Assembly (NCBI GenBank): GCA_947475245.1 | Contig: CANJLW010000002.1 | Coordinates: forward strand, 1 to 64,000 | DNA length: 64,000 nt | Direction: 5' to 3' | Source: Acetobacteraceae bacterium | GTDB taxonomy: Bacteria > Pseudomonadota > Alphaproteobacteria > Acetobacterales > Acetobacteraceae | Shown: piece by piece, positions 46,681-54,063 of the stretch | Numbering within the stretch: the first letter of the stretch is position 1 | Layout: each line of letters opens with the position of its first letter | Translations under genes and position numbers: made by a program | Notes under the pieces: model-generated | What the model was told of the DNA's origin: nothing | Seen by the model: only the letters and a program-made list of their open reading frames with translations | Databases searched by the model: none

Positions 46681-47649
46681 CTAGGTTCCGACCGCCGCCA
46701 TCGCGCCTTGACGCCAGGCCGGTACGGGTGCCTCGGCCGGTGCCTTCGGCGGGGTGTTCGCGGTCGGTTCGGCGTAACCTTCCTTGATCAGCGCGGCCAT
46801 CATCTTGCGCTTCGCGCTGGTCTCGATCTGATGAACCCGTTCCCGCGAGACGCCCAGTCGTTCGGCCAGATCCTCCAGCCGCGGGATATCGTCGAGCAGC
46901 GGGAGGCATCTTGCGGAGAACACGATCCTTTCCCGATCGCCCAGGATTTCCTCCACCAGGCTCTGCATGCGACGGCGCAGCTTGGCCTGGTCCAGGCGCA
47001 GGATCACGTCGTCTTCCGGTTCGGCATGCGTATCCAACAGGGTGTTGCCCATGTCGGGTGCGCCGTCGTCGTCGAGGCTGATGCCGGCTCCGTCGATCAG
47101 TCGCAATCCCTTGGCGACCTCGCTGGCCGAAAGGCCGATCCGACGGCCGATGCGTTCGTGCAATTCGTTGTCCGACGGCTCCACCATCTCCCGATGACAG
47201 GACTTGCGGGCTTCGGCGATCAGGCGGGCGCTCATTTGCCCAAGCTGCCGATGCGCGCGAGAGCCGGGCATGCGGACGGGGCCCGCGTTACGGTTGATAT
47301 AGTCCTGCACGTACCAGCGGATCCAGCCGATGGCATAGGATGAAAGGCGTGTCTCGTGGGCGTCGACGTCGAACCGATCGATCGCGGTGCGCAGTCCCAG
47401 ATGTCCGGCACCGATCAGGTCCATCAGTTCGATGCCGGGGCGGCGATGGCGGGTCGCGATCGCGATCACAAGCTTGGCATGGCTTTCCCACAGTTCCGTC
47501 GTGGCGGCATCGCATTCGCGGGAGCCGTCGTTCCGGCGCGAGGCGCGCAGTAAGTGCCGCTCCCGCTCCGGCGTCAGGTTCGATCGGTTCTGCTGGCGTC
47601 GGACAGCGAGACCGACCCAGCGGTCGCCTTCCACCATGTTAAGTCCCAT
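46681..47649 (-). CDS. RpoH-like sigma-70 family RNA polymerase sigma factor
   Basis: This 322-residue sigma factor has region 2 (LVIAIATRHRRPGIELMDLI, then AIDRFDVDAHETRLSSYAIG, then WIRWYVQDYINRN) and a complete region 4 (RLEDLAERLGVSRERVHQIE). The overall layout is that of RpoH (sigma-32), with an unusual Pro/Ala-rich tail of about 30 residues. It could be a second RpoH for heat or oxidative stress. ATG codons at 47649 and 47637 are both possible starts. A hairpin lies just upstream. Confidence 0.87.
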   Translation of the reverse strand: MGLNMVEGDRWVGLAVRRQQNRSNLTPERERHLLRASRRNDGSRECDAATTELWESHAKLVIAIATRHRRPGIELMDLIGAGHLGLRTAIDRFDVDAHETRLSSYAIGWIRWYVQDYINRNAGPVRMPGSRAHRQLGQMSARLIAEARKSCHREMVEPSDNELHERIGRRIGLSASEVAKGLRLIDGAGISLDDDGAPDMGNTLLDTHAEPEDDVILRLDQAKLRRRMQSLVEEILGDRERIVFSARCLPLLDDIPRLEDLAERLGVSRERVHQIETSAKRKMMAALIKEGYAEPTANTPPKAPAEAPVPAWRQGAMAAVGT

Positions 47650-47658
47650 TCTTGCCGC

Positions 47659-47679
47659 CGCCTGGATTTATTCCAGGCG
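47659..47679 (-). promoter_or_regulatory. Hairpin in the sigma-factor leader, possible RNA thermosensor
   Basis: On the minus strand CGCCTGGA and TCCAGGCG form a perfect 8-bp stem with a 5-nt AT loop, ending 9 nt before the ATG at 47649. Its 3' arm runs into a purine-rich AGGCGGCGG that could be the ribosome site. RpoH translation is often controlled by such leader structures. No match to a known thermometer class is claimed. Confidence 0.45.
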
Positions 47680-48379
47680 ACATAGAATTTAGCCAAAGCC
47701 ACTCGTCTCGATCGCAAGACCCCGTCACGCCGGCCGAAGCGCGGCATGACCTGGGAGCCTACCAAGGATTTCAACCCCAGATCGCGCGACCGCTGTCCTG
47801 CAACCCGCTGCAAATATACTGATGCGCAAATCGGTGCCGCAACGCACAAATGAGTGAAATTCTCGTATTTGGAGTGACGCCGACGACCAAGCGTAATAAT
47901 GCGTAGTATACCGGACCGTGAAAATCCGATTTTTTGGAAACAGAAGCCGCAACCCTTGCGCGAAAAATCTATGTTCGAGTAAGCCTTCTGTCGGTAATCT
48001 ACTGTTCGTAGTCTCAATTGGTGAGTCGACGCTCACCGTCGCGCATCCTGACACGGACAAAATCAACAAACGGGACCACGCTTATGCGCACCCGCGCCTT
48101 GGGCCCAACAACCGGTTCGGCTTGTCTAATCCCTGAAGGCTTAAACCGGGATAACGGAAAATTAACGCGGTTTGATCGGGAACGCCAAATTGTCATGGCC
48201 GATCGTCGCCGACGGTCATCCTGTTTCACGATACCGCGCCACACGCGGAGACCCCCCAAGGGATAACAGCCAAAAGGATGACAGCCCCACCACGCGGTAT
48301 TACGCTCGTCGACAGGCAGGCAAAGGCAATCAATCGAACGCCGCGGCCTTCGCGCCCAATCCACCAAGAGGAAACAGCC
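47680..48379. other. 700-bp intergenic region, partly AT-rich, no convincing gene
   Basis: The part from about 47800 to 48060 is clearly richer in A and T than the rest of the window, and it then returns to normal composition before the LLM gene. Short frames exist on both strands, but none has a ribosome site together with a plausible protein. It probably holds the divergent promoters of the sigma factor and the LLM gene; an untranslated RNA is possible. Confidence 0.5.
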
Positions 48380-49522
48380 ATGAAAGTCGGCACCGCACTC
48401 AGCATTCTCGCGCAACCCGGTCGTCCGGACGTCGCACTCTATAACGAGCACATGGCACTCGGAGACCTCGCCGAACCGCTCGGCTTTGACTCCCTGTTCG
48501 CGCTGGAACACCACTTCACCGGCTACTCCATGTCGCCCGCGCCGCTGCAAATCCTGAGCTACTACGCCGGACGTACAAGTCGGATCACCCTGGGCACCTG
48601 CGTCATCGTGCTGCCCTGGCACGATCCGATCCGCGTCGCCGAACAGATCGCGCTGCTCGATGTCATGAGCGGTGGTCGAACCCTGATGGGCTTCGGACGC
48701 GGTGCCGCCAGCGTGGAATACGAAGGCTTTCGCATCCCGATGGAGGAAGCCCGCCCCCGGTTCGTCGAGTCCGCGCAGCTGATCATCAAGGCGCTGACGA
48801 ACGAAACCTTCGACTGGGACGGCGAGTTTTACAAAATCCCGAAAATGTCGATCCGGCCGCGCCCGATCTCTCATCCGGAGCGGCGCTTCTACGCGTCCTC
48901 CGTTTCGCCGGAATCCGCCGAGGTCATGGCGAAACTGGGCTTCGGTCTTTTGGTCGTCATGCAGAACGAGTGGCCAAAGGCCGCCGAAGACGTCATCCGC
49001 TACCGCGAAATCACCCGCGCCGTCGGCCACACTGCTCGGCCGCCGATCGTGCTGACCAATGTCTCCTGCTTCCCGACCCGTGAGGAAGCCCGCGACGTCG
49101 CCAGTCGCTATCTCGGCGAAAAATGGGATTCAATCGATAACCACTACCATTTTTCCGATGGCCATCTCAGCGGCGTGAAGGGCTACGAGTCCTACGGCAA
49201 GCTCGCAAAAACCTATACCAAGATGAAGGACGAAACATTCCGGTCAAAGGCGACCGACTTCTACGTCAGCATCCAGATTGCCGGCACGCCGGACGATTGC
49301 ATCCAGCAGGTCGCCGAACTGCGCCGCCTGACCGGCATGGACCATCTTGTGACCGAATTCTCCTTCGGCAGCATGCCGCATCACCTCAGCGAACTGAACA
49401 TGCGTCTGTTCGCCGAACAGGTGATGCCGACCCTGCAACGCGACGCCGCGTTCCAGGGTATCGTCGAACCCGCCGGAGAAATCTCCACGGGGAATGAGGA
49501 GCGTCTGTTCGCGCCGGCATAG
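48380..49522 (+). CDS. LLM-class flavin-dependent oxidoreductase
   Basis: This 380-residue luciferase-like protein begins MKVGTALSILAQPGRPD. It shows ALEHHFTGYSMSPAPLQIL, GTCVIVLPWHDPIRVAEQIA and GRTLMGFGRGAASVEYEGF, as in LuxA-type FMN-dependent monooxygenases. AAGAGGAAA lies 8 nt before the ATG at 48380. The neighbouring CoA-transferase genes suggest carboxylic-acid catabolism, but no partner flavin reductase is present. It converges on the CaiB gene with 25 bp between them. Confidence 0.88.
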   Translation: MKVGTALSILAQPGRPDVALYNEHMALGDLAEPLGFDSLFALEHHFTGYSMSPAPLQILSYYAGRTSRITLGTCVIVLPWHDPIRVAEQIALLDVMSGGRTLMGFGRGAASVEYEGFRIPMEEARPRFVESAQLIIKALTNETFDWDGEFYKIPKMSIRPRPISHPERRFYASSVSPESAEVMAKLGFGLLVVMQNEWPKAAEDVIRYREITRAVGHTARPPIVLTNVSCFPTREEARDVASRYLGEKWDSIDNHYHFSDGHLSGVKGYESYGKLAKTYTKMKDETFRSKATDFYVSIQIAGTPDDCIQQVAELRRLTGMDHLVTEFSFGSMPHHLSELNMRLFAEQVMPTLQRDAAFQGIVEPAGEISTGNEERLFAPA

Positions 49523-49547
49523 CCCCGTTCGCGACAACGCGTGGATG

Positions 49548-50687
49548 TTACGCGATGACCTTGGCCGCCCGCAGCGCGGTCAAGGTTTCGGCGTCATACC
49601 CCAGCAAGCGGCCGAGTACCTCGTCCGTGTGCTGCCCCGGGGATGGGACCGAACCGACCTGACCGGGCGTGGCCGATAGCTTCATCGCCACGCCCGGCAC
49701 GTACATCTCTCCAGCGATCGGGTCGGGGACCTTCACCATCATCTCCCGCGCCCAAAGATGCGGGTCTTTCGCGACCTCGGGGATCGTCTTGACGGGGGCA
49801 ACGGGCACGCCGAGTTCCAGCAGCGCGTCGCAGATATCCTTGACCGTCCGATCCGCGCACCAGGCGTCCAACAATCGACGCCGTTCATCCGCGCCGAGAC
49901 TCAGCGGTTCGGCCGGTCCGCTCGCGGCACCGATCAGGTGCATCAGCCGCCCCGCCATGTCGCGTCCGATTGCCGCGATGACGACCCAGCCATCCTTGGC
50001 GCGGTAAGGCGGACGCCCGCCTTCACCGCCTTCCTCTCCGGTGCCCAGGTAGTAGGAGGTCGGGATTTCGACCAGCGTCAGCGCGGAGTCCAACAGGCAG
50101 ACATCGACCAACTGCCCCTCTCCGGTGCGGTCGCGATGGCGCAGCGCGGCCAAGGCGCCGATGGTGGCGTGCAGGGCTGTCGTGCGATCGATGATCGACG
50201 ATGCTGTGCCGAGAGGCTGACCGACGGGACGGCCGGTGAGGTCCATCAGGCCTGACATGGCCTGACCCAACGGGTCGAAAGCCGGGCGTTCGGTATAGGG
50301 TCCGTACTGGCCGAAGCCGGATACCGAGACAAGGATGACGCGCGGGTTGATCGCTTTCAGCGATTCATAGCCGAAGCCCATGGCATCCATGGTGCCCGGC
50401 CGAAAATTCTCCAACACGATGTCGGCGGTCTTCACCAGTTCGGCGAAGATGTCCTTGCCGCGCTGGTTGCGCATGTCGATGCACACGCTCTTCTTGCCGC
50501 GATTGTAGACGGTGAAGTAGACGCTCTGGCCGCGCACGATCGGCGGGTTGGCGCGGGTTTCTTCCCCGCCGGGGCGCTCGATCTTGATGACCTCCGCCCC
50601 CAGGTCGGACATGATCATGCCGCCGCGCGGCCCAGCCTGGTAGCGTGCCAGTTCCAGCACGCGCACGCCTTCGAGACTCAGGTTCAT
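49548..50687 (-). CDS. CaiB/BaiF family CoA-transferase
   Basis: This 379-residue family III CoA-transferase begins MNLSLEGVRVLELARYQAGP. It has DLGAEVIKIERPGGEE, LVKTADIVLENFRPGTMDAMG and VSVSGFGQYGPYTERPAFD. The aspartate in RPAFDPLGQAMSG matches the acyl-accepting Asp (169 in formyl-CoA transferase), so it is probably active. The enzyme moves CoA between carboxylic acids; the pair is unknown. The start at 50687 was chosen because the family N-terminus begins there; longer frames add unrelated sequence. Confidence 0.92.
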   Translation of the reverse strand: MNLSLEGVRVLELARYQAGPRGGMIMSDLGAEVIKIERPGGEETRANPPIVRGQSVYFTVYNRGKKSVCIDMRNQRGKDIFAELVKTADIVLENFRPGTMDAMGFGYESLKAINPRVILVSVSGFGQYGPYTERPAFDPLGQAMSGLMDLTGRPVGQPLGTASSIIDRTTALHATIGALAALRHRDRTGEGQLVDVCLLDSALTLVEIPTSYYLGTGEEGGEGGRPPYRAKDGWVVIAAIGRDMAGRLMHLIGAASGPAEPLSLGADERRRLLDAWCADRTVKDICDALLELGVPVAPVKTIPEVAKDPHLWAREMMVKVPDPIAGEMYVPGVAMKLSATPGQVGSVPSPGQHTDEVLGRLLGYDAETLTALRAAKVIA

Positions 50688-50817
50688 GGCAGTCCGTTTC
50701 CCCACGCGGTCGGTGATTGTTCGATGCATCCAGCGTGGCGGCGAAGGTCCCGTGGGGTCAATCCCCTGGACGTCGATGCCGCCGTCGCCTGACCGCGCGG
50801 GTGTTAACGGTTGGGGG

Positions 50818-51150
50818 TTATTCGACGCCGAGCAGTTCCACGTCGAAGACGAGTGTTGCGTTCGGCGGGATAACGCCGCCGGCGCCGCGCGCGCCGTATC
50901 CGAGTTCCGGCGGAATGACGAGCGTGCGGTGTCCACCGACCTTCATGCCGGCAACGCCCTGGTCCCAGCCCTTGATCACCTGGCCGGCACCCAGGGAGAA
51001 CACGAACGGGTCATCCCGATCGCGGGAGCTGTCGAATTTCTGGCCCTTGTTGTCAGGCGCGGCGGCGTCGAACAGCCAGCCGGTGTAGTGCACGGTCACG
51101 TCCATGCCGGCCTGCGCTTCGGCGCCCGTGCCGATTTTGATATCGCTCAT
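50818..51150 (-). CDS. FKBP-type peptidyl-prolyl cis-trans isomerase
   Basis: This 110-residue single FKBP domain contains [49 protein letters not shown] and [17 protein letters not shown], with the active-site residues of active FKBPs. There is no signal peptide, so it is cytoplasmic. It assists folding by turning prolyl bonds. It stands alone between a CoA-transferase gene and a small secreted-protein gene. Confidence 0.95.
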   Translation of the reverse strand: MSDIKIGTGAEAQAGMDVTVHYTGWLFDAAAPDNKGQKFDSSRDRDDPFVFSLGAGQVIKGWDQGVAGMKVGGHRTLVIPPELGYGARGAGGVIPPNATLVFDVELLGVE

Positions 51151-51258
51151 GTGTCTGGTTCCAACCTTGATTTTGGCGCGTGGTTGTAGCGGGCGGCGCG
51201 ATGGCTGTTAAGCCGCCGTCAGTCGTCACGCGGGCGATCGGGTCGAACCTCGTTGGAC

Positions 51259-51504
51259 TCAGAGCCGGTTCAGACCACGCCCGACGCCGGAGGACGGTGC
51301 CCGGTTTGCTTCGTTGAGCGACGCGCCGCCGCCGGAGGGTGTACCCCAGTAGGTGCTGGGCTTCTGGCTGCTGAACCCGAACGGACGCTGCTCCAGCTTG
51401 AAATCCTTCGGCACGGTGGTGTCGGCCGGGGGCGTGCTTTTCGCGTGGGCGGCGACGGCGAAGGTGGCGAGCAGGGCGGTAGCAAGGGTCAGAGTGCGGA
51501 TCAT
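51259..51504 (-). CDS. Small secreted hypothetical protein
   Basis: This 81-residue protein has a clear signal peptide (MIRTLTLATALLATFAVAA, cleavage after AHA). The mature part, about 60 residues, is Pro/Ser/Gly-rich (PFGFSSQKPSTYWGTPSGGG) without cysteines. I do not recognise a family. A small hairpin (GGAGT..ACTCC, 51565-51578) lies about 60 bp upstream. Confidence 0.6.
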   Translation of the reverse strand: MIRTLTLATALLATFAVAAHAKSTPPADTTVPKDFKLEQRPFGFSSQKPSTYWGTPSGGGASLNEANRAPSSGVGRGLNRL

Positions 51505-51618
51505 GTGGAGCGGTTCCGTGGAATAAATGTTCTGTTGCCCCTAAATAGAGACAAAATCCACGGGGGAGTATAAACTCCGGGTTGTATTAATCGCTCGATA
51601 CAGTTTGTAGCAACGCCC

Positions 51619-51646
51619 GCGACGGCACTCCATCGAGTGCCGTCGC
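51619..51646 (-). terminator. Hairpin after the CitE-like gene, terminator-like
   Basis: GCGACGGCACTC and its exact complement form a 12-bp stem with a 4-nt loop, starting 13 bp beyond the stop of the CitE-like gene on the minus strand. The T-tract of a classical Rho-independent terminator is missing, so it may act as a transcript 3' end stabiliser or part of another terminator type. Confidence 0.5.
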
Positions 51647-51658
51647 TCAGGCGCGATT

Positions 51659-52546
51659 TTATGCCTTGCGTGCCCGCAGGGCGTTTGCGCGACTCACGAC
51701 GGAACGCGCTCGGTTGACCACCGGCACGTCGATCATGGCGCCTTCGAACTGTACTGCGCCCAACCCCTTGGCATAGGCCTCGTCATAGGCGGCGATCATC
51801 TTCTCGGCACGATCGACTTCCGCTTCGCTGGGCGCGAATTCCTCATTCAGCACCTGTACCTGCAACGGATGCACCGCGCTGGCGCACAGAAAGCCCAACC
51901 GGCGGGAGCGCCGCACGATGGCGCGGAAGGCTTCCTGATCGCGGAAATCCGCGATCGAGCCGACAAAGCCCATCGGCAGAATACCCGCCGCGCGCGCGGC
52001 AAAGATCGTGTGCTGCTTCGGATAGAACAGGCCTTCCGGGTCGGATTGCATGCCCACATCGGCCGCGAAATCCTCCGACCCCAGGCTTAATCCGACGATG
52101 CGACGGTGGCACCTGGCGATCTGTTCGATGCGGAAGAACCCCGCGGCGGTTTCCACCAGCACGATGAACTTGATCTTCCCCGCCGGCAGCCCGCGTTCCG
52201 CTTCCAGTTCGTCGACGATCTCCGCCACCGCCGCGATATGCTCCGGGCTATCGACCTTGGTCAGCATCAGCGCGGCGACGCCGGGGATGACCGCGGCCTC
52301 GATATCGCGCACCAGCATGCGCCAGGGCCGGTTTACGCGCACGACCACGTCGGCGCCGTTGCGGTTCACCTGGGGGATCGCGTCGGCGATCAAGGTGCGC
52401 GCGAGGTCCTTTTGCGATGGCGCAACCGCGTCCTCCAGGTCGAGGATGATTGCGTCGGCCCCCTTGTCGGCACCGGTTCGAACGAATTTCTCCGCCGTCA
52501 CCGGCACGAACATCAAGGAACGCCAAACCGGCAGATCGTCACGCAT
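51659..52546 (-). CDS. HpcH/HpaI aldolase, CitE-like acyl-CoA lyase
   Basis: This 295-residue protein of the CitE/malyl-CoA lyase family has RSLMFVPVTAEKFV, ADAIILDLEDAV (metal-binding acidic pair), VVVRVNRPW and GLSLGSEDFAADVG. It lacks the acyl-carrier genes of citrate lyase, so cleavage of a malyl- or citramalyl-type CoA ester is likely. Its start overlaps the stop of the CoA-transferase gene by 8 bp, so the two are coupled. A transferase plus lyase pair would activate and cleave a hydroxydicarboxylic acid. Confidence 0.88.
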   Translation of the reverse strand: MRDDLPVWRSLMFVPVTAEKFVRTGADKGADAIILDLEDAVAPSQKDLARTLIADAIPQVNRNGADVVVRVNRPWRMLVRDIEAAVIPGVAALMLTKVDSPEHIAAVAEIVDELEAERGLPAGKIKFIVLVETAAGFFRIEQIARCHRRIVGLSLGSEDFAADVGMQSDPEGLFYPKQHTIFAARAAGILPMGFVGSIADFRDQEAFRAIVRRSRRLGFLCASAVHPLQVQVLNEEFAPSEAEVDRAEKMIAAYDEAYAKGLGAVQFEGAMIDVPVVNRARSVVSRANALRARKA

Positions 52547-53771
52547 TGCTTGTTTCCTCCTTGATTACGCCCGCCGCGACCAACTCCGCCACGCGCGCGT
52601 CGTCGCAGCCGATATCGCGCAAGATGTCGCGCGTATGCTGCCCCAGAGACGGAGCGGCCGTCCTTAGTTTACCCGGTGTTTCCGACAGGCGCGGGATGAC
52701 ATTATGCATCAGCACCGAACCGGATTCCTCGTCCGGCGCTTCCACCAGCACGCCGCGTTCCTGCACGTGCGGGTCATCCAGCAACTGATCGATCTCGTAG
52801 ACCGCGATGGCGGTGACCTCGGCGGCCTCGAAGATCGCCATGTTTTCGGCCAGTGAGCGCGCCGCGATGAAGTCGGCGACGATCCCGTCGCACTCGTCGA
52901 TGTTGCGCACGCGATCGGTGTTGGTGCGGAAACGCGGATCGTCGATCATATCGGCGCGGCCGATGGCGCGGAACAGCCGTTCCGCCATTGCTTGGATGGA
53001 CGCCGAAATCGCGATGAACCGCCCGTCATTCGTCCCGTAGACATTGCGCGGAGACGTCGTAAGCGACCGGCTGCCGGTCCGCACGGGCTTTTCGCCGGAG
53101 ACCCTATAGATCGCGGCGTCGGGACCAAGCACGGAGATCATGGGTTCCAGCAACGGCAGATCGATGATCTGTCCCTTGCCGCCGCGTTCCACGACCCGCA
53201 GCGCCACCATGATGGCATAGGCACCGTACAGGCCCGAAATCATGTCGGCCATCGCCAGGGGCGGCAACACCGGCGGGCGGTCGCCGTAGCCGTTCTTGGA
53301 CGCGAAGCCCGACATTGCCTCCACCAAGGTCCCGAAGCCCGGACGATCGCGATAAGGCCCGTCCTGCCCAAAGCCCGTTATACGAACGATGATCAGCTTC
53401 GGATTGCGCACATGCAGCACGTCCGGCCCGAGGCCCATCTCCTCCAGCGTGCCGGGGCGATAATTCTCGATCAGGATGTCGGCGGTGGCGATCAGATCGG
53501 CCAGCACATCGCGGCCCGCCTGCGGGCGCAGGTTGATCGCGAGGCTCTTCTTATTGCGCGAATAGACCTTCCAGTGCAGCGACTGGCCCTTGACGCGCCA
53601 GGCGCGCAGCGGATCGCCCACTTTCGGATCTTCGATCTTGATCACCTCCGCGCCCTGATCGGCAAGCTGCAAGCTCACCATATTGCCGGCGACGAGGCGT
53701 GACAGGTCTACCACCCGAATGCCGGACAGCGGTACGGGGGCGTCGGGTTCGAATTCTATGCGTCGGATCAT
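52539..53771 (-). CDS. CaiB/BaiF family CoA-transferase
   Basis: This 410-residue family III CoA-transferase begins MIRRIEFEPDAPVPLSGIRV. It has DQGAEVIKIEDPKVGDPLRA, ILIENYRPGTLEEMGLGPD and RITGFGQDGPYRDRPGF. At the position of the usual acyl-accepting Asp it has GFGTLVEAMSG, without Asp. GAGAG lies about 9 nt before the ATG at 53771. It is coupled to the CitE-like lyase. Its 5' end faces the cobalamin riboswitch on the other strand, about 30 bp away, so the two units are divergent. Confidence 0.9.
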   Translation of the reverse strand: MIRRIEFEPDAPVPLSGIRVVDLSRLVAGNMVSLQLADQGAEVIKIEDPKVGDPLRAWRVKGQSLHWKVYSRNKKSLAINLRPQAGRDVLADLIATADILIENYRPGTLEEMGLGPDVLHVRNPKLIIVRITGFGQDGPYRDRPGFGTLVEAMSGFASKNGYGDRPPVLPPLAMADMISGLYGAYAIMVALRVVERGGKGQIIDLPLLEPMISVLGPDAAIYRVSGEKPVRTGSRSLTTSPRNVYGTNDGRFIAISASIQAMAERLFRAIGRADMIDDPRFRTNTDRVRNIDECDGIVADFIAARSLAENMAIFEAAEVTAIAVYEIDQLLDDPHVQERGVLVEAPDEESGSVLMHNVIPRLSETPGKLRTAAPSLGQHTRDILRDIGCDDARVAELVAAGVIKEETSNA

Positions 53772-53799
53772 TGCAAACTCTCTCGGACGGCCTACTGTT

Positions 53800-53966
53800 G
53801 CGACAGACTTCGGTGGCCCGCAAGGGCTGAAACGGGAACGCGAAAGCGGCTGCCCCCGCAACTGTAGGCATCGAGCCTTGGTTCACAATGCCATTGCCCC
53901 GACGGCGTAAGCCAATGGGCGAGAAGGCGAACCAAGGCGATGACGTGCCAGCCAGGAGACCGGCCA
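53800..53966 (+). promoter_or_regulatory. Cobalamin riboswitch
   Basis: The leader before the BtuB-like gene has the conserved cobalamin-riboswitch elements in order: GGTGGCCCGCAAGGGC, AACGGGAACGCGAAAGCGG, CCCCGCAACTGTAG, a GGGCGAGAAGGCG segment and the B12 box GCCAGCCAGGAGACCGGCC near its 3' end. Binding of adenosylcobalamin should shut down expression of the receptor. GCGGG..CCCGC (54011-54027) downstream may be part of the expression platform, before the GGAGG ribosome site at 54051. Confidence 0.94.
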
Positions 53967-54063
53967 AAGTCGAGACTACGCGCGCGCGACGGGCGGGGTG
54001 CACCGGTGCAGCGGGGAGAAACCCGCATGCGAGTTGTCGACACCATGTCGATGGAGGACCCGC

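Noticed and set aside
47725-48069. 114-codon minus-strand frame with a lipoprotein-like start
   Set aside because: The hydrophobic part before the Cys is too short, there is no ribosome site and composition is not coding-like.
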